Below are positions 34,901-40,474 of a stretch of DNA of 40,474 nt, piece by piece. Where the stretch lies: contig CAIWZS010000382.1 of NCBI GenBank assembly GCA_903917235.1, positions 1 through 40,474 of the forward strand, in the 5' to 3' direction. The stretch is from an uncultured Planctomycetaceae bacterium (GTDB taxonomy: Bacteria; Planctomycetota; Planctomycetia; Pirellulales; UBA1268). The position numbers and the translations under genes are program-made. Under the pieces are notes generated by a model. It worked only from the letters and a program-made list of their open reading frames with translations. It did not search any database and was not told the DNA's origin. The number at the start of each line of letters is the position of its first letter. The first letter of the stretch is position 1.

Positions 34901-36313
34901 CGAGAGCGTGTAGGTGGGGGCGAAGGCCAGCTGGTCGAACACCTGCCGACCCGATGTCGGGTAGGAGACGTCGTCGATCCGATCGAGCGTCACCGCGTAG
35001 GGGAACTGCGCCCGCAGCTCGGGCGTGAGCCCGACCGTGAGCCGAGCCGGTCCGCCGATCGGCCCGAGTTCGACCACGAAGCCACTCGAGAGGTTGCCAG
35101 GCAGCTGCAGCAGCACGTTCGTGACCGCGACACCCGGCTCGGTCCCGCGATTGATGCCGAACGACGCGCCAAAGTCACCGAAGAAACTCCCCTCGACGGG
35201 CGGCGTCGTGCCGAGGAAGTCGAAGGATGCGCCCGTGTTGACGTTGCCCCCCGACAGGATCGCACCGATCTGCACGGGCACGGCCGTGGAGACGGCCGCG
35301 GCACCACGGCCGAGCGTCACGACCGCGTCCACGGCGACCGCGTCGTAGAAGTTGCCCGACGTGTAGTTCGCGTCGACCGGCGGCCCGCTCGGATCGATCC
35401 CGGGCCACACGGCCGGGTCATAGCCCGCCATGAACCCCGTGCCGCCGGTGTCGAACTCGTACATCCGCACCGGCCCACCACCGATCGACACCTCGATTCC
35501 ATACTTGTCCTGGACGGTGCCGCCCGACGTCGTGTAGGGCAGATAGTGCAACGGGATCGAACGGCTGGCGGCCGACTGCGGCACCACGAGCGGATCGACC
35601 GCGCGCGTCGCGAGCGACCGCAGCGGCACGCGGCCACCCACCGGGCCGTCGAAGGTCGTCGCGACCGGGCTCGTGACCGAAAGCGACTGCCGACCCGGAC
35701 GGCTTCCGTCGACCGGACCGGTGAACGTCACGGCGCCGGCGCCGCCCGCGATCGACACGTCGGCCGTAAGCGTCGTCGGGCCTTCGATCCGCACATCAGT
35801 GGCCGCGCGCCACGTGCCCGCCAGCTCGAGACGGGACGCAGCCAGCGTGATGCGTCCGCCCGTCGAGACGATGTTCGTCGCGGTCAGAGTCGCCGCGGGC
35901 AGACGCATCTCGACATCGCCCGCGAAGGCTGCGGCCGCCCCGAACTCGACCCGCTCGACCGCCTCCACCAGCAGCGAGGCTCCGATGTCGCCCGCGGCGA
36001 CGACGAGGCGTTGCGACCCCGCGGTGCCGGTGACGATCACCCGCGAGATCGTCGCGTCCGAGACGCTGAACGCGCTCTCGAAGCGCGGGTTCGCAGCCAC
36101 CTCGACGAGGCCGGCCGCCTGACGCACGTAGGCCGTGTCGAGCCGCGCGGACGAGTCGACCGCGATGACAAGGTCCGATCCGACGACCGTGGGGCTGACG
36201 GCGAGCAGGGTCCGGCGCTCGAGCCGCTCGGGGGCCGCCACCCCGGGCCACGTGCCGCCGCCGCCGCGCACCCGCAGTGCGAGACGAAGCGTCGTCGTTC
36301 GATCTCGCTTCAT
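31949..36313 (-). CDS. Giant exported mosaic protein: LEPR-XLL motif, adhesin-type repeats, two pepsin-like domains, beta-helix
   Basis: A 1454-aa protein beginning with a basic leader and LERRTLLAVSP near residue 31, the LEPR-XLL type motif of large planctomycete exported proteins. Three copies of a ~75-residue repeat (AGTW... to VTFTG, DG, PG, LSV, FxxPxG, VPL) lie near 165-240, 615-690 and 713-790. Between copies one and two is a ~370-residue insert with MYEFDTGGTGF (Asp 288) and TLIDSGAPSMSV (Asp 487). A right-handed beta-helix with SGVSF, NTI, GTV and GI steps covers about 820-1005. The last 400 residues repeat the protease-like layout: VNLDTGSRGLYF (Asp 1059) and VIDMGIPFSILTLP (Asp 1316). 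No C-terminal anchor is seen. Gene reality and export motif are firm; aspartic-protease folds are my inference. Confidence 0.88.
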   Translation of the reverse strand: MKRDRTTTLRLALRVRGGGGTWPGVAAPERLERRTLLAVSPTVVGSDLVIAVDSSARLDTAYVRQAAGLVEVAANPRFESAFSVSDATISRVIVTGTAGSQRLVVAAGDIGASLLVEAVERVEFGAAAAFAGDVEMRLPAATLTATNIVSTGGRITLAASRLELAGTWRAATDVRIEGPTTLTADVSIAGGAGAVTFTGPVDGSRPGRQSLSVTSPVATTFDGPVGGRVPLRSLATRAVDPLVVPQSAASRSIPLHYLPYTTSGGTVQDKYGIEVSIGGGPVRMYEFDTGGTGFMAGYDPAVWPGIDPSGPPVDANYTSGNFYDAVAVDAVVTLGRGAAAVSTAVPVQIGAILSGGNVNTGASFDFLGTTPPVEGSFFGDFGASFGINRGTEPGVAVTNVLLQLPGNLSSGFVVELGPIGGPARLTVGLTPELRAQFPYAVTLDRIDDVSYPTSGRQVFDQLAFAPTYTLSMGDRSRTLGPLQTLIDSGAPSMSVRLPEWPADEPYPFSSGGDAVDPGTRLTVDFPPAPGTPPLAWSFIAGNDGSVNQVGYSSSSGKATTGNNVNTGLNLYDMFDVMFDVEAGLLRLRPNGGSAKVVLGSVTTLGPQSYGQNAVLGGTYRTNGRAFSVSGATTLAADTLVRAAAGAVTFTGAIDGTTPGGEGLSVRSGAATRFVRPIGPTVPLAGVTTDAAGSTAVAGAATAHDQVYADRTTLAGTFVTGRGRFAVGGPARLASQTWVETEGTPVAFAGTLDGGFPLSIFSGDGAERPAGAIRFGGAIGRRTPLAGLAFTSPAEVAARATVTLDGSASTAAATGIAVADGAVLAMRGGGAVRNFVGSGVSFSGRSRGSSLTGFTISGNVGSGVSFAGGDFTGTVLARNTIVANATFGIELAGSVRGLSLTRNTIGRRGRANPWGLVSGGPNTHGIVVAPGDFSGTVIADNRIRANARAGLMAPAGVTGLLVRGNLLADNGFYGIDLVTGDFSGTVFTANSIVRNGLTDVSLGAGVLPPAPGGNPLDGYVADTGRYLVPYTSPPDFIGADSADPKVAMRIGARRLEVNLDTGSRGLYFDALQLDPDIVLDGPRGYVYLNSSNRLYFGTWSTQRVTFVDSTFTPPGSSTPVARPAVATVPVLVVSAVGASSVPPPGSVAASTTFGTMFATGSVTITDGSRRSSAPIIPVPAPRPGGPLGTVTIPGGWWASYADNRRDGASILSPVSNFGVGFDRSGLGTFPTTAALNQSYNAFLNIDEMRDGSMRAGYVITPDGVTLGLDAAQSGFAYTRLAPTGLAPGATSPPDWQPAMGTLTFDGTPAATGPIVIDMGIPFSILTLPGRSQGQSFKGRLGVQFLNSGGRVSYVVDTLPGTTTLDPANPLNPSSVESFSPLPGAYSQNAPPASGQFFNTGRALFAAFAYLYDATGGSLGLKTIDQHVLDSASGAFTAEFFVNPTLPTGVTNVTIR

Positions 36314-36739
36314 GTCACCCGTCTGATTCGCCCGGGGCCCCCGTCTCGAGCGTATTCGAGATCGGTGCGTCGCCGGCTCACTTCACGTACCGGACGTGGT
36401 CTGACACGTCGTCGCCTGACCCATTCAAAACGTGCCGCAACGCATTGGAGCGATGCCGTGGAGGTTCGGGCAAGGGGCGGCAACAGGGAAGGATCGTGGG
36501 CCTCAGGAGCGACCGACACCCCCCACCATGGAGGTGTCGGTGGGCAAACTGGGCGGACGTGAACGAAAAAGTTGAGATTGCGGCCGTTTCTCATAAAAGC
36601 AGCAACGGGGGTGATTCGATGAACTGTTCCGTAAGGGTTGACCGTGACGGTCGCAGTGGTTGCGGCCGGCGGGTCGATCCTTCCGGTTACCGCGAGCCTG
36701 ACGCCGCGACCGGTGCTTCGCAACGGACGCCACCACACC
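36314..36739. promoter_or_regulatory. Long regulatory gap between giant gene and second porin
   Basis: A 426-base divergent intergenic region. It contains a palindrome CTCGAGCGTATTCGAG (36345-36360); four CACGT/ACGTG half-sites at 36384, 36394, 36405 and 36430, the first pair forming CACGT-ACCGG-ACGTG; and a hairpin at 36512-36541. The best promoter for the porin is TTGAGA (36572-36577), 16 bases, TAAAAG (36594-36599), in the most AT-rich patch nearby. GGGGGTGATTCG precedes an ATG at 36619 that opens an out-of-frame reading frame. Confidence 0.5.
36512..36541 (+). promoter_or_regulatory. 9-bp hairpin upstream of porin promoter
   Basis: ACCGACACC, a 12-base loop, GGTGTCGGT. The loop and the following bases (CCCACC, GGTGGG) could pair in an alternative fold. 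It lies before the likely promoter, so it may be an operator or end of an upstream transcript rather than a leader structure. Confidence 0.4.
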
Positions 36740-38572
36740 ATGACTCCGCACCATCGCCTGGCCCGTTCCGTCGGCCCCCCCGGACGCCTCGTGGGCGTTG
36801 CCTCGTGGTGGCACACCCTCGCCCACCTCGCCCTCGTCGGCTGGCTCGGCCTCGTCTTCTGCCCGGCGCGATCCTGGGCCGAAGCCGATGATCCCCAGCC
36901 CGCTGCCCCCGAGACTGCCGCGAAGGCCGCGCGCACCGCGGCACCGGTACCGCGTGTGGAGTCGCCACCCCGGGTACCGCCCGTCCGCGTGGCCCAGCAG
37001 CCGACCGACGCCGAGCGGCTCTCGCAGGGTGAGTCGTCGCTCACCGACGACGCGCTCTCCGACTCCGCCGGCCCGATGGCACCCGAGGGCCGGGAACTCG
37101 GCGCGGAGGGGGTGGAGAACCTCGGAGAGACCGAGGATGAGCAGCTCTCGCAGGGCGAGTCGTCGCTCACCGACGACGCGCTCACGGTGGGTGCCGACGT
37201 GAAGATGCTGCCGGAGTGGAACAACGGCCTCGAACTCTTCTCCACCAACCGCGAGTTTCGCATCCACATCGGTGGCCGGCTCCAGTACGACACGACGGCG
37301 TTCACGGCCGGCGACGGACCCAATCGCAACTTCAACGACGGCGGCCTCGACCCGAGGCTCGCCGGCGGCACCAACCCCCGCCGCGGCCGCCTCCGGGTGG
37401 ACGGCCAGATGTACGAGAACTACGAGTTCTTGAACGAGTGGGAGTTCGTGCAAGAAAGCTTCCTCTTCACGAACCAGCAGAACATCTCGGACGTCGCCGA
37501 CGGCCCGCTGCCCGCGCCGACCGAGGTCTGGCTCGGCATCTCGAAGCTGCCGTGGATCGGCAACGTCCGCATCGGCAACCAGAACACGCTCACCGGCCTC
37601 GAGCACATCACGAGCGACCGCTTCACGAATTTCATGGAGCGTTCGTACCTGGCCGACGCCTTCACGATGCCGTTCAACAACGCCTACTCCCCCGGCATCC
37701 TCATCTTCAACAACGCGCTCGAGAACGACCGCATGTGGTGGGGCATCGGGGCCTACAAGAACAACTACGACATCTACGGCTTCTCCAACACGGCGGCGGC
37801 CAATTCACTCCAGGGACGCGTGACGGGCCTGCTCATCGACGAGCCGGAACTCAACCGCTGGATGCACGTCGGCTTCTGCACCACGTACAACCAGCAGGCC
37901 AATCCCATCCTGCAGAAGAACTCCTCGGGGGCCGTGACCCAGCAGGGCGGCCTGCGGTACCGCGTCCGCGGCAACCTGCGGAACGGCCCGCCTGGTTCCT
38001 TCAACTCGATCTACGCCGACACCGGCATCCTCAACGGCAGCTACTTCACGCTCATGACGGCCGAGTACGCCGCGAACTTCGGCCCGCTCTCGATGCAGGC
38101 GGAGTGGACCTGCCACGTCGTGCCCAAGGTGCGGACGGCCCTCTCGACCAACGGCACATATGGCCAGCAGCCGGTGAACACCGTGATCGACAACCTCTTT
38201 TACCAGGGTGCCTACTGCGAGGTGATGTACGCCCTCACCGGCGAGGGACGAGCCTACAACAAGCGGCTCGCCATCCTCGACCGCTACGTGCCCCGCAGCA
38301 ACTTCTATCTCACCGAGGGGCGTCGAGGCTGGATCTCGAGCCCGGGTGCCTGGCAGATCGGGGCCCGCTACGACTGGGTGAATCTCAATGACAAGGGGCT
38401 CAACGGCGGCATGCTCAACGGCGTCACGCTCGGCCTCAACTGGATCTTGAACCCGAACGTCCGGGCCTACTTCAACTACGACTTCTGCTACCGCGACTTC
38501 GTGAACATGAACAACCAGAACGGCAGCGGCGGCATCAACGGCTTCGGCGCCCGGATGGCGATGGACTTCTGA
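36740..38572 (+). CDS. OprP/OprO-type porin, second paralogue
   Basis: A 610-aa barrel protein. The N-terminus has a signal peptide with a long basic start (WHTLAHLALVGWLGLVFCPARSWA, cleavage near residue 49). A disordered Pro/Ala/Glu region carries two copies of LSQGESSLTDDAL. The barrel has the same landmarks as the first porin: FRIHIGGRLQYDTTAFTAG, RRGRLRVDGQMYENYEF, IGNQNTLTGLEHITSDRF with NFMERS, LRNGPPGSFNSIYADTG, IGARYDWVNLND and FNYDFCYRDFVN, ending in MAMDF. Asn and aromatic residues are more frequent than in the first. The track start (GTG 36638) adds 34 unlikely residues, so ATG 36740 is used. It probably heads a transcript with the Cys-rich gene. Confidence 0.9.
   Translation: MTPHHRLARSVGPPGRLVGVASWWHTLAHLALVGWLGLVFCPARSWAEADDPQPAAPETAAKAARTAAPVPRVESPPRVPPVRVAQQPTDAERLSQGESSLTDDALSDSAGPMAPEGRELGAEGVENLGETEDEQLSQGESSLTDDALTVGADVKMLPEWNNGLELFSTNREFRIHIGGRLQYDTTAFTAGDGPNRNFNDGGLDPRLAGGTNPRRGRLRVDGQMYENYEFLNEWEFVQESFLFTNQQNISDVADGPLPAPTEVWLGISKLPWIGNVRIGNQNTLTGLEHITSDRFTNFMERSYLADAFTMPFNNAYSPGILIFNNALENDRMWWGIGAYKNNYDIYGFSNTAAANSLQGRVTGLLIDEPELNRWMHVGFCTTYNQQANPILQKNSSGAVTQQGGLRYRVRGNLRNGPPGSFNSIYADTGILNGSYFTLMTAEYAANFGPLSMQAEWTCHVVPKVRTALSTNGTYGQQPVNTVIDNLFYQGAYCEVMYALTGEGRAYNKRLAILDRYVPRSNFYLTEGRRGWISSPGAWQIGARYDWVNLNDKGLNGGMLNGVTLGLNWILNPNVRAYFNYDFCYRDFVNMNNQNGSGGINGFGARMAMDF
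37019..37183 (+). repeat. 39-bp direct repeat (two copies) inside the porin gene
   Basis: Copies 37019-37057 and 37145-37183 differ at one base and encode LSQGESSLTDDAL twice, 42 codons apart. They lie in the acidic linker between signal peptide and barrel. The near identity at third positions argues for a recent in-frame duplication or gene conversion. Confidence 0.85.
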
Positions 38573-38659
38573 AACGGCCTCCCGGCGACCATGTCACACA
38601 CTCACGAACCCCACGCCACCGAGACGATGATCCTCGGAACGTTCATCGGAGACTGCACC

Positions 38660-39514
38660 ATGCTCAGCAACCGAACCCGCATACCGACGACGCCGCGTAC
38701 GACACGCACCGCCCTCCGGTTCGCCCGGCTCACCCGGCTTGTCCGGCTCACCCTGATCGCCTCCGTCGCCGTGACGGGCGAGCGGGCCATCTCCCAGGAC
38801 GTCCTCCTCGACCTGCCGGCACCACGGAGCGTGCCGGTGAAGCCCCTCACCGATCCTCCCGTACCGCCGGAGCCGTTGACGCCCCCGCCCGCGACGGACG
38901 CCGTTTCCGAAGCCGCGCCCGCCACGACGGACGCGGAGATGCTCACCGACGACGAGGCCGCACCGTCGGCCGGTCCGGCGAAGGTGCAAACGACCAGAAC
39001 CGACAGGACGACGGACAAGGCCAGGAATGACACGGCCACGAATGACAAGACCGGGAAGGATGCCGCCAAGACCGATCGGGCGAAGGGTGACGCCAAGAGC
39101 GACAAAAAAGAGGGGAAGAAAAAAGAGGAGACGAACGACTGCTGCGGACGGCCCGGCATGATTCCCGTCTGCCGCTGCGTGCCCGTCACGAAGAAGAAGA
39201 GCCACACGGAATATGAGACGAAGTGCGAGCTCGTGTGCGTGCCCGGCTGTGGATTGCTCCACGGCCACTGTCTCGGCGGGCACGGCGCCGGGCATGCACC
39301 CGGCTGCTGCGACGACGGCTGCCCGTCATGCGCCGATGTCCGCATCCGGCAGCGAAAAACGCTCCAGAAACGCGTGACTGAGAAGGAATACGACTCCTAC
39401 GAGTTCAAGATCGAATGGGTGCCGGCCCGCTGTGCCTTCGGCGGATGCACCGCGTGCGGGGATGGCCGCCACGGCCACGGCGGCTTCTTCGACTGGCTCC
39501 TGTCCCATGAATAG
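38660..39514 (+). CDS. Secreted Cys-rich planctomycete-type protein
   Basis: A 284-aa protein. The signal peptide (LVRLTLIASVAVTGERAIS) ends near residue 45. A Pro-rich and then very Lys/Asp/Thr-rich low-complexity linker follows (about 55-165). The C-terminal 120 residues hold about 15 cysteines in pairs: DCCGRPG, VCRCVPV, KCELVCVPGC, GCCDDGCPSC, GCTACG. Two basic segments, VTKKKSHTEYETK and IRQRKTLQKRVTEKEYDSYEF, look like a duplicated unit. Planctomycete walls are proteinaceous and Cys-rich, so a wall or surface role is plausible, but not shown. ATG 38660 has GGAG eight bases upstream; the track start 38591 is less likely. It follows the porin by 87 bases. Confidence 0.85.
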   Translation: MLSNRTRIPTTPRTTRTALRFARLTRLVRLTLIASVAVTGERAISQDVLLDLPAPRSVPVKPLTDPPVPPEPLTPPPATDAVSEAAPATTDAEMLTDDEAAPSAGPAKVQTTRTDRTTDKARNDTATNDKTGKDAAKTDRAKGDAKSDKKEGKKKEETNDCCGRPGMIPVCRCVPVTKKKSHTEYETKCELVCVPGCGLLHGHCLGGHGAGHAPGCCDDGCPSCADVRIRQRKTLQKRVTEKEYDSYEFKIEWVPARCAFGGCTACGDGRHGHGGFFDWLLSHE

Positions 39515-39546
39515 ACACCGGCCTGCGGCGTGCCCATGATCAGGGC

Positions 39547-40344
39547 ATGGGCCAGGGCATGATCGACCGCGTCGACGTCGCCATCATCTTCGCGCTCGAA
39601 CTCGAGGCGGCGCCCCTTCGCGACCGCCTGGAGGATGCGGTGAGGCTGCAGGCACGGGACACCGCGGTGACGACGGGGCGGCTCGGTGACCGCACGGTGG
39701 CGATCGCGGTCGCCGGCATGGGGATGGTGGCGGCACGGGCGACGCGGCAGGTGATCGACGGGCACCGGCCCGGGTCGGTGATCGCCGCCGGGCTCTGCGG
39801 CGGACTCTCCCCCGACCTCGACCGCGGCGCCCTCGTCGTCGCCGACCGGGTCGCCCACGTCGCAGCGGCACGGCCGCCAGCCCCGGCCGGCAACGGCGGG
39901 GAGATGATTGACCTGCGTTCCGCAGGCCCCGTCGCGCTCACCGCTCCCGATGCATCGGCGCTCGAGCGACTGTCGGGCCGCGTCTGGCGGGGGCTGGTCG
40001 TGACGGCGGACGCGGTGGTCGCGACGCCGGACGCGAAACGCCGACTCGCGGACGAGACCGGAGCGGTGTGCGTCGACATGGAATCGTGGTGGATCGTCGA
40101 CGAGGCGATCCGCGCCGGGCGGCCTGCCGGCGTGGTGCGGGCCGTGAGTGACACCGTCGCCGAGGCGATTCCCGCGGACATCGCCCGGCTGGCGGGCATG
40201 CCGCACGCGATGAGGCGGGTCGGCGCGGCAATGCGGCTCCTGTGGCGTCGCCCCGGGGCGATCGTCGAACTCGCCGAACTCCGCGACCAGGCGCACCGAG
40301 TCGCGGACGGCCTGGCCGTCCGCCTGGTGGAACTCCTCGCCTGA
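39547..40344 (+). CDS. Nucleoside phosphorylase / nucleosidase superfamily protein
   Basis: A 265-aa PNP/UDP-family protein: IIFALELEAAPLRDRL at the start, the glycine-rich VAGMGMVAARAT, VIAAGLCGGLSPDL near residue 80, and the base-site segment VCVDMESWWIVDEA with RAVSDTVAEAIP. The layout fits MTA/SAH nucleosidases and the hopanoid-cluster phosphorylase HpnG about equally; I cannot separate them without an alignment. ATG 39547 or 39559 (MIDRVDVAI) could both be the start; each is preceded by CAGGGC. Its TGA and the opposite gene's TGA share the palindrome TGATCA. Confidence 0.82.
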   Translation: MGQGMIDRVDVAIIFALELEAAPLRDRLEDAVRLQARDTAVTTGRLGDRTVAIAVAGMGMVAARATRQVIDGHRPGSVIAAGLCGGLSPDLDRGALVVADRVAHVAAARPPAPAGNGGEMIDLRSAGPVALTAPDASALERLSGRVWRGLVVTADAVVATPDAKRRLADETGAVCVDMESWWIVDEAIRAGRPAGVVRAVSDTVAEAIPADIARLAGMPHAMRRVGAAMRLLWRRPGAIVELAELRDQAHRVADGLAVRLVELLA

Positions 40345-40474
40345 TCACGTTTCCTGCCCGCCGACGAGAAGCCGCACGAGACGAGACCGCGGCAGGTCGG
40401 GAACCGGCGGCGGGGCCGGCCGCCCCAGCCGGGCCGCCACCGCGGCCGCCGCGATGCGTCCGCTGCGCACGGCC
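40345..40474 (-). CDS. C-terminal end of an unidentified gene (partial)
   Basis: The minus strand is open from the window edge to a TGA at 40345-40347, giving 42 residues ending RLVRLLVGGQET. The segment AVRSGRIAAAAVAARLG resembles the last helix of FAD-dependent oxidoreductases such as geranylgeranyl-reductase or desaturase types, where SGRIAA follows the flavin site. Too little is visible for a firm call. It converges on the phosphorylase gene with no gap. Confidence 0.45.
   Translation of the reverse strand, partial: AVRSGRIAAAAVAARLGRPAPPPVPDLPRSRLVRLLVGGQET

Noticed and set aside
31949-36313. PEP-CTERM or autotransporter anchor on the giant protein
   Set aside because: The C-terminus (NPTLPTGVTNVTIR) has no hydrophobic helix, Arg cluster or barrel-like end.

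Overview
The window reads as chromosomal DNA of a very GC-rich planctomycete, probably close to the Pirellulales. The evidence is a secreted giant protein with a LEPR-XLL-type export motif, an OprP-like porin pair, a Ser/Thr kinase with the short N-terminal domain common in planctomycete kinases, a TAT-exported Gfo/Idh dehydrogenase, an FG-GAP protein, and several secreted proteins that resemble planctomycete-only families. I saw no rRNA, tRNA, CRISPR array, phage gene or transposase. The taxonomic call is by family recognition, not by a search.

Layout. 1-4287: 5'-truncated-in-window glnD (PII uridylyltransferase) overlapping a corrinoid adenosyltransferase, then a divergent TolB-like propeller gene overlapping proC. 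4288-7151: a 73-aa Lys/Ala-rich protein, a small conserved protein, trxA and an RpoD-like sigma factor, separated by clear hairpins. 7152-12148: a two-helix membrane protein with a coiled-coil tail, the betaine-lipid pair btaA-btaB, and a secreted unknown. 12149-19022: guaB, an unknown protein, a CE15 glucuronoyl esterase, a conserved secreted protein and a Gfo/Idh dehydrogenase. 19035-25430: FG-GAP protein, ilvD, a YihX-like HAD phosphatase and the kinase. 25431-28180: a palindromic repeat element, surE and guaA. 28377-31893: Pit phosphate transporter and a phosphate-selective-type porin. 31949-36313: a 1454-aa mosaic protein. 36314-40474: a long regulatory gap, a second porin, a Cys-rich secreted protein, a nucleoside-phosphorylase-family protein and the C-terminal end of another gene.

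How they fit together. Much is housekeeping: GMP synthesis (guaB, guaA), proline, branched-chain amino acids, thioredoxin, nitrogen sensing and the sigma factor. Two themes stand out. The first is phosphorus economy: two OprP-like porins, a Pit carrier and enzymes making a phosphorus-free membrane lipid lie in one window. The second is the cell envelope: the giant mosaic protein, the Cys-rich protein, the FG-GAP protein and the esterase are all predicted to be exported.

The most unusual items are (i) the giant protein, which appears to carry two pepsin-like aspartic-protease folds inserted among adhesin-type beta repeats and a beta-helix; (ii) a 132-bp intergenic element with 25-bp terminal inverted repeats and two internal hairpins whose stems differ in sequence but stay paired; and (iii) a recurring promoter motif TATACTCCGGG, often symmetric and placed between divergent genes or just upstream of start codons.
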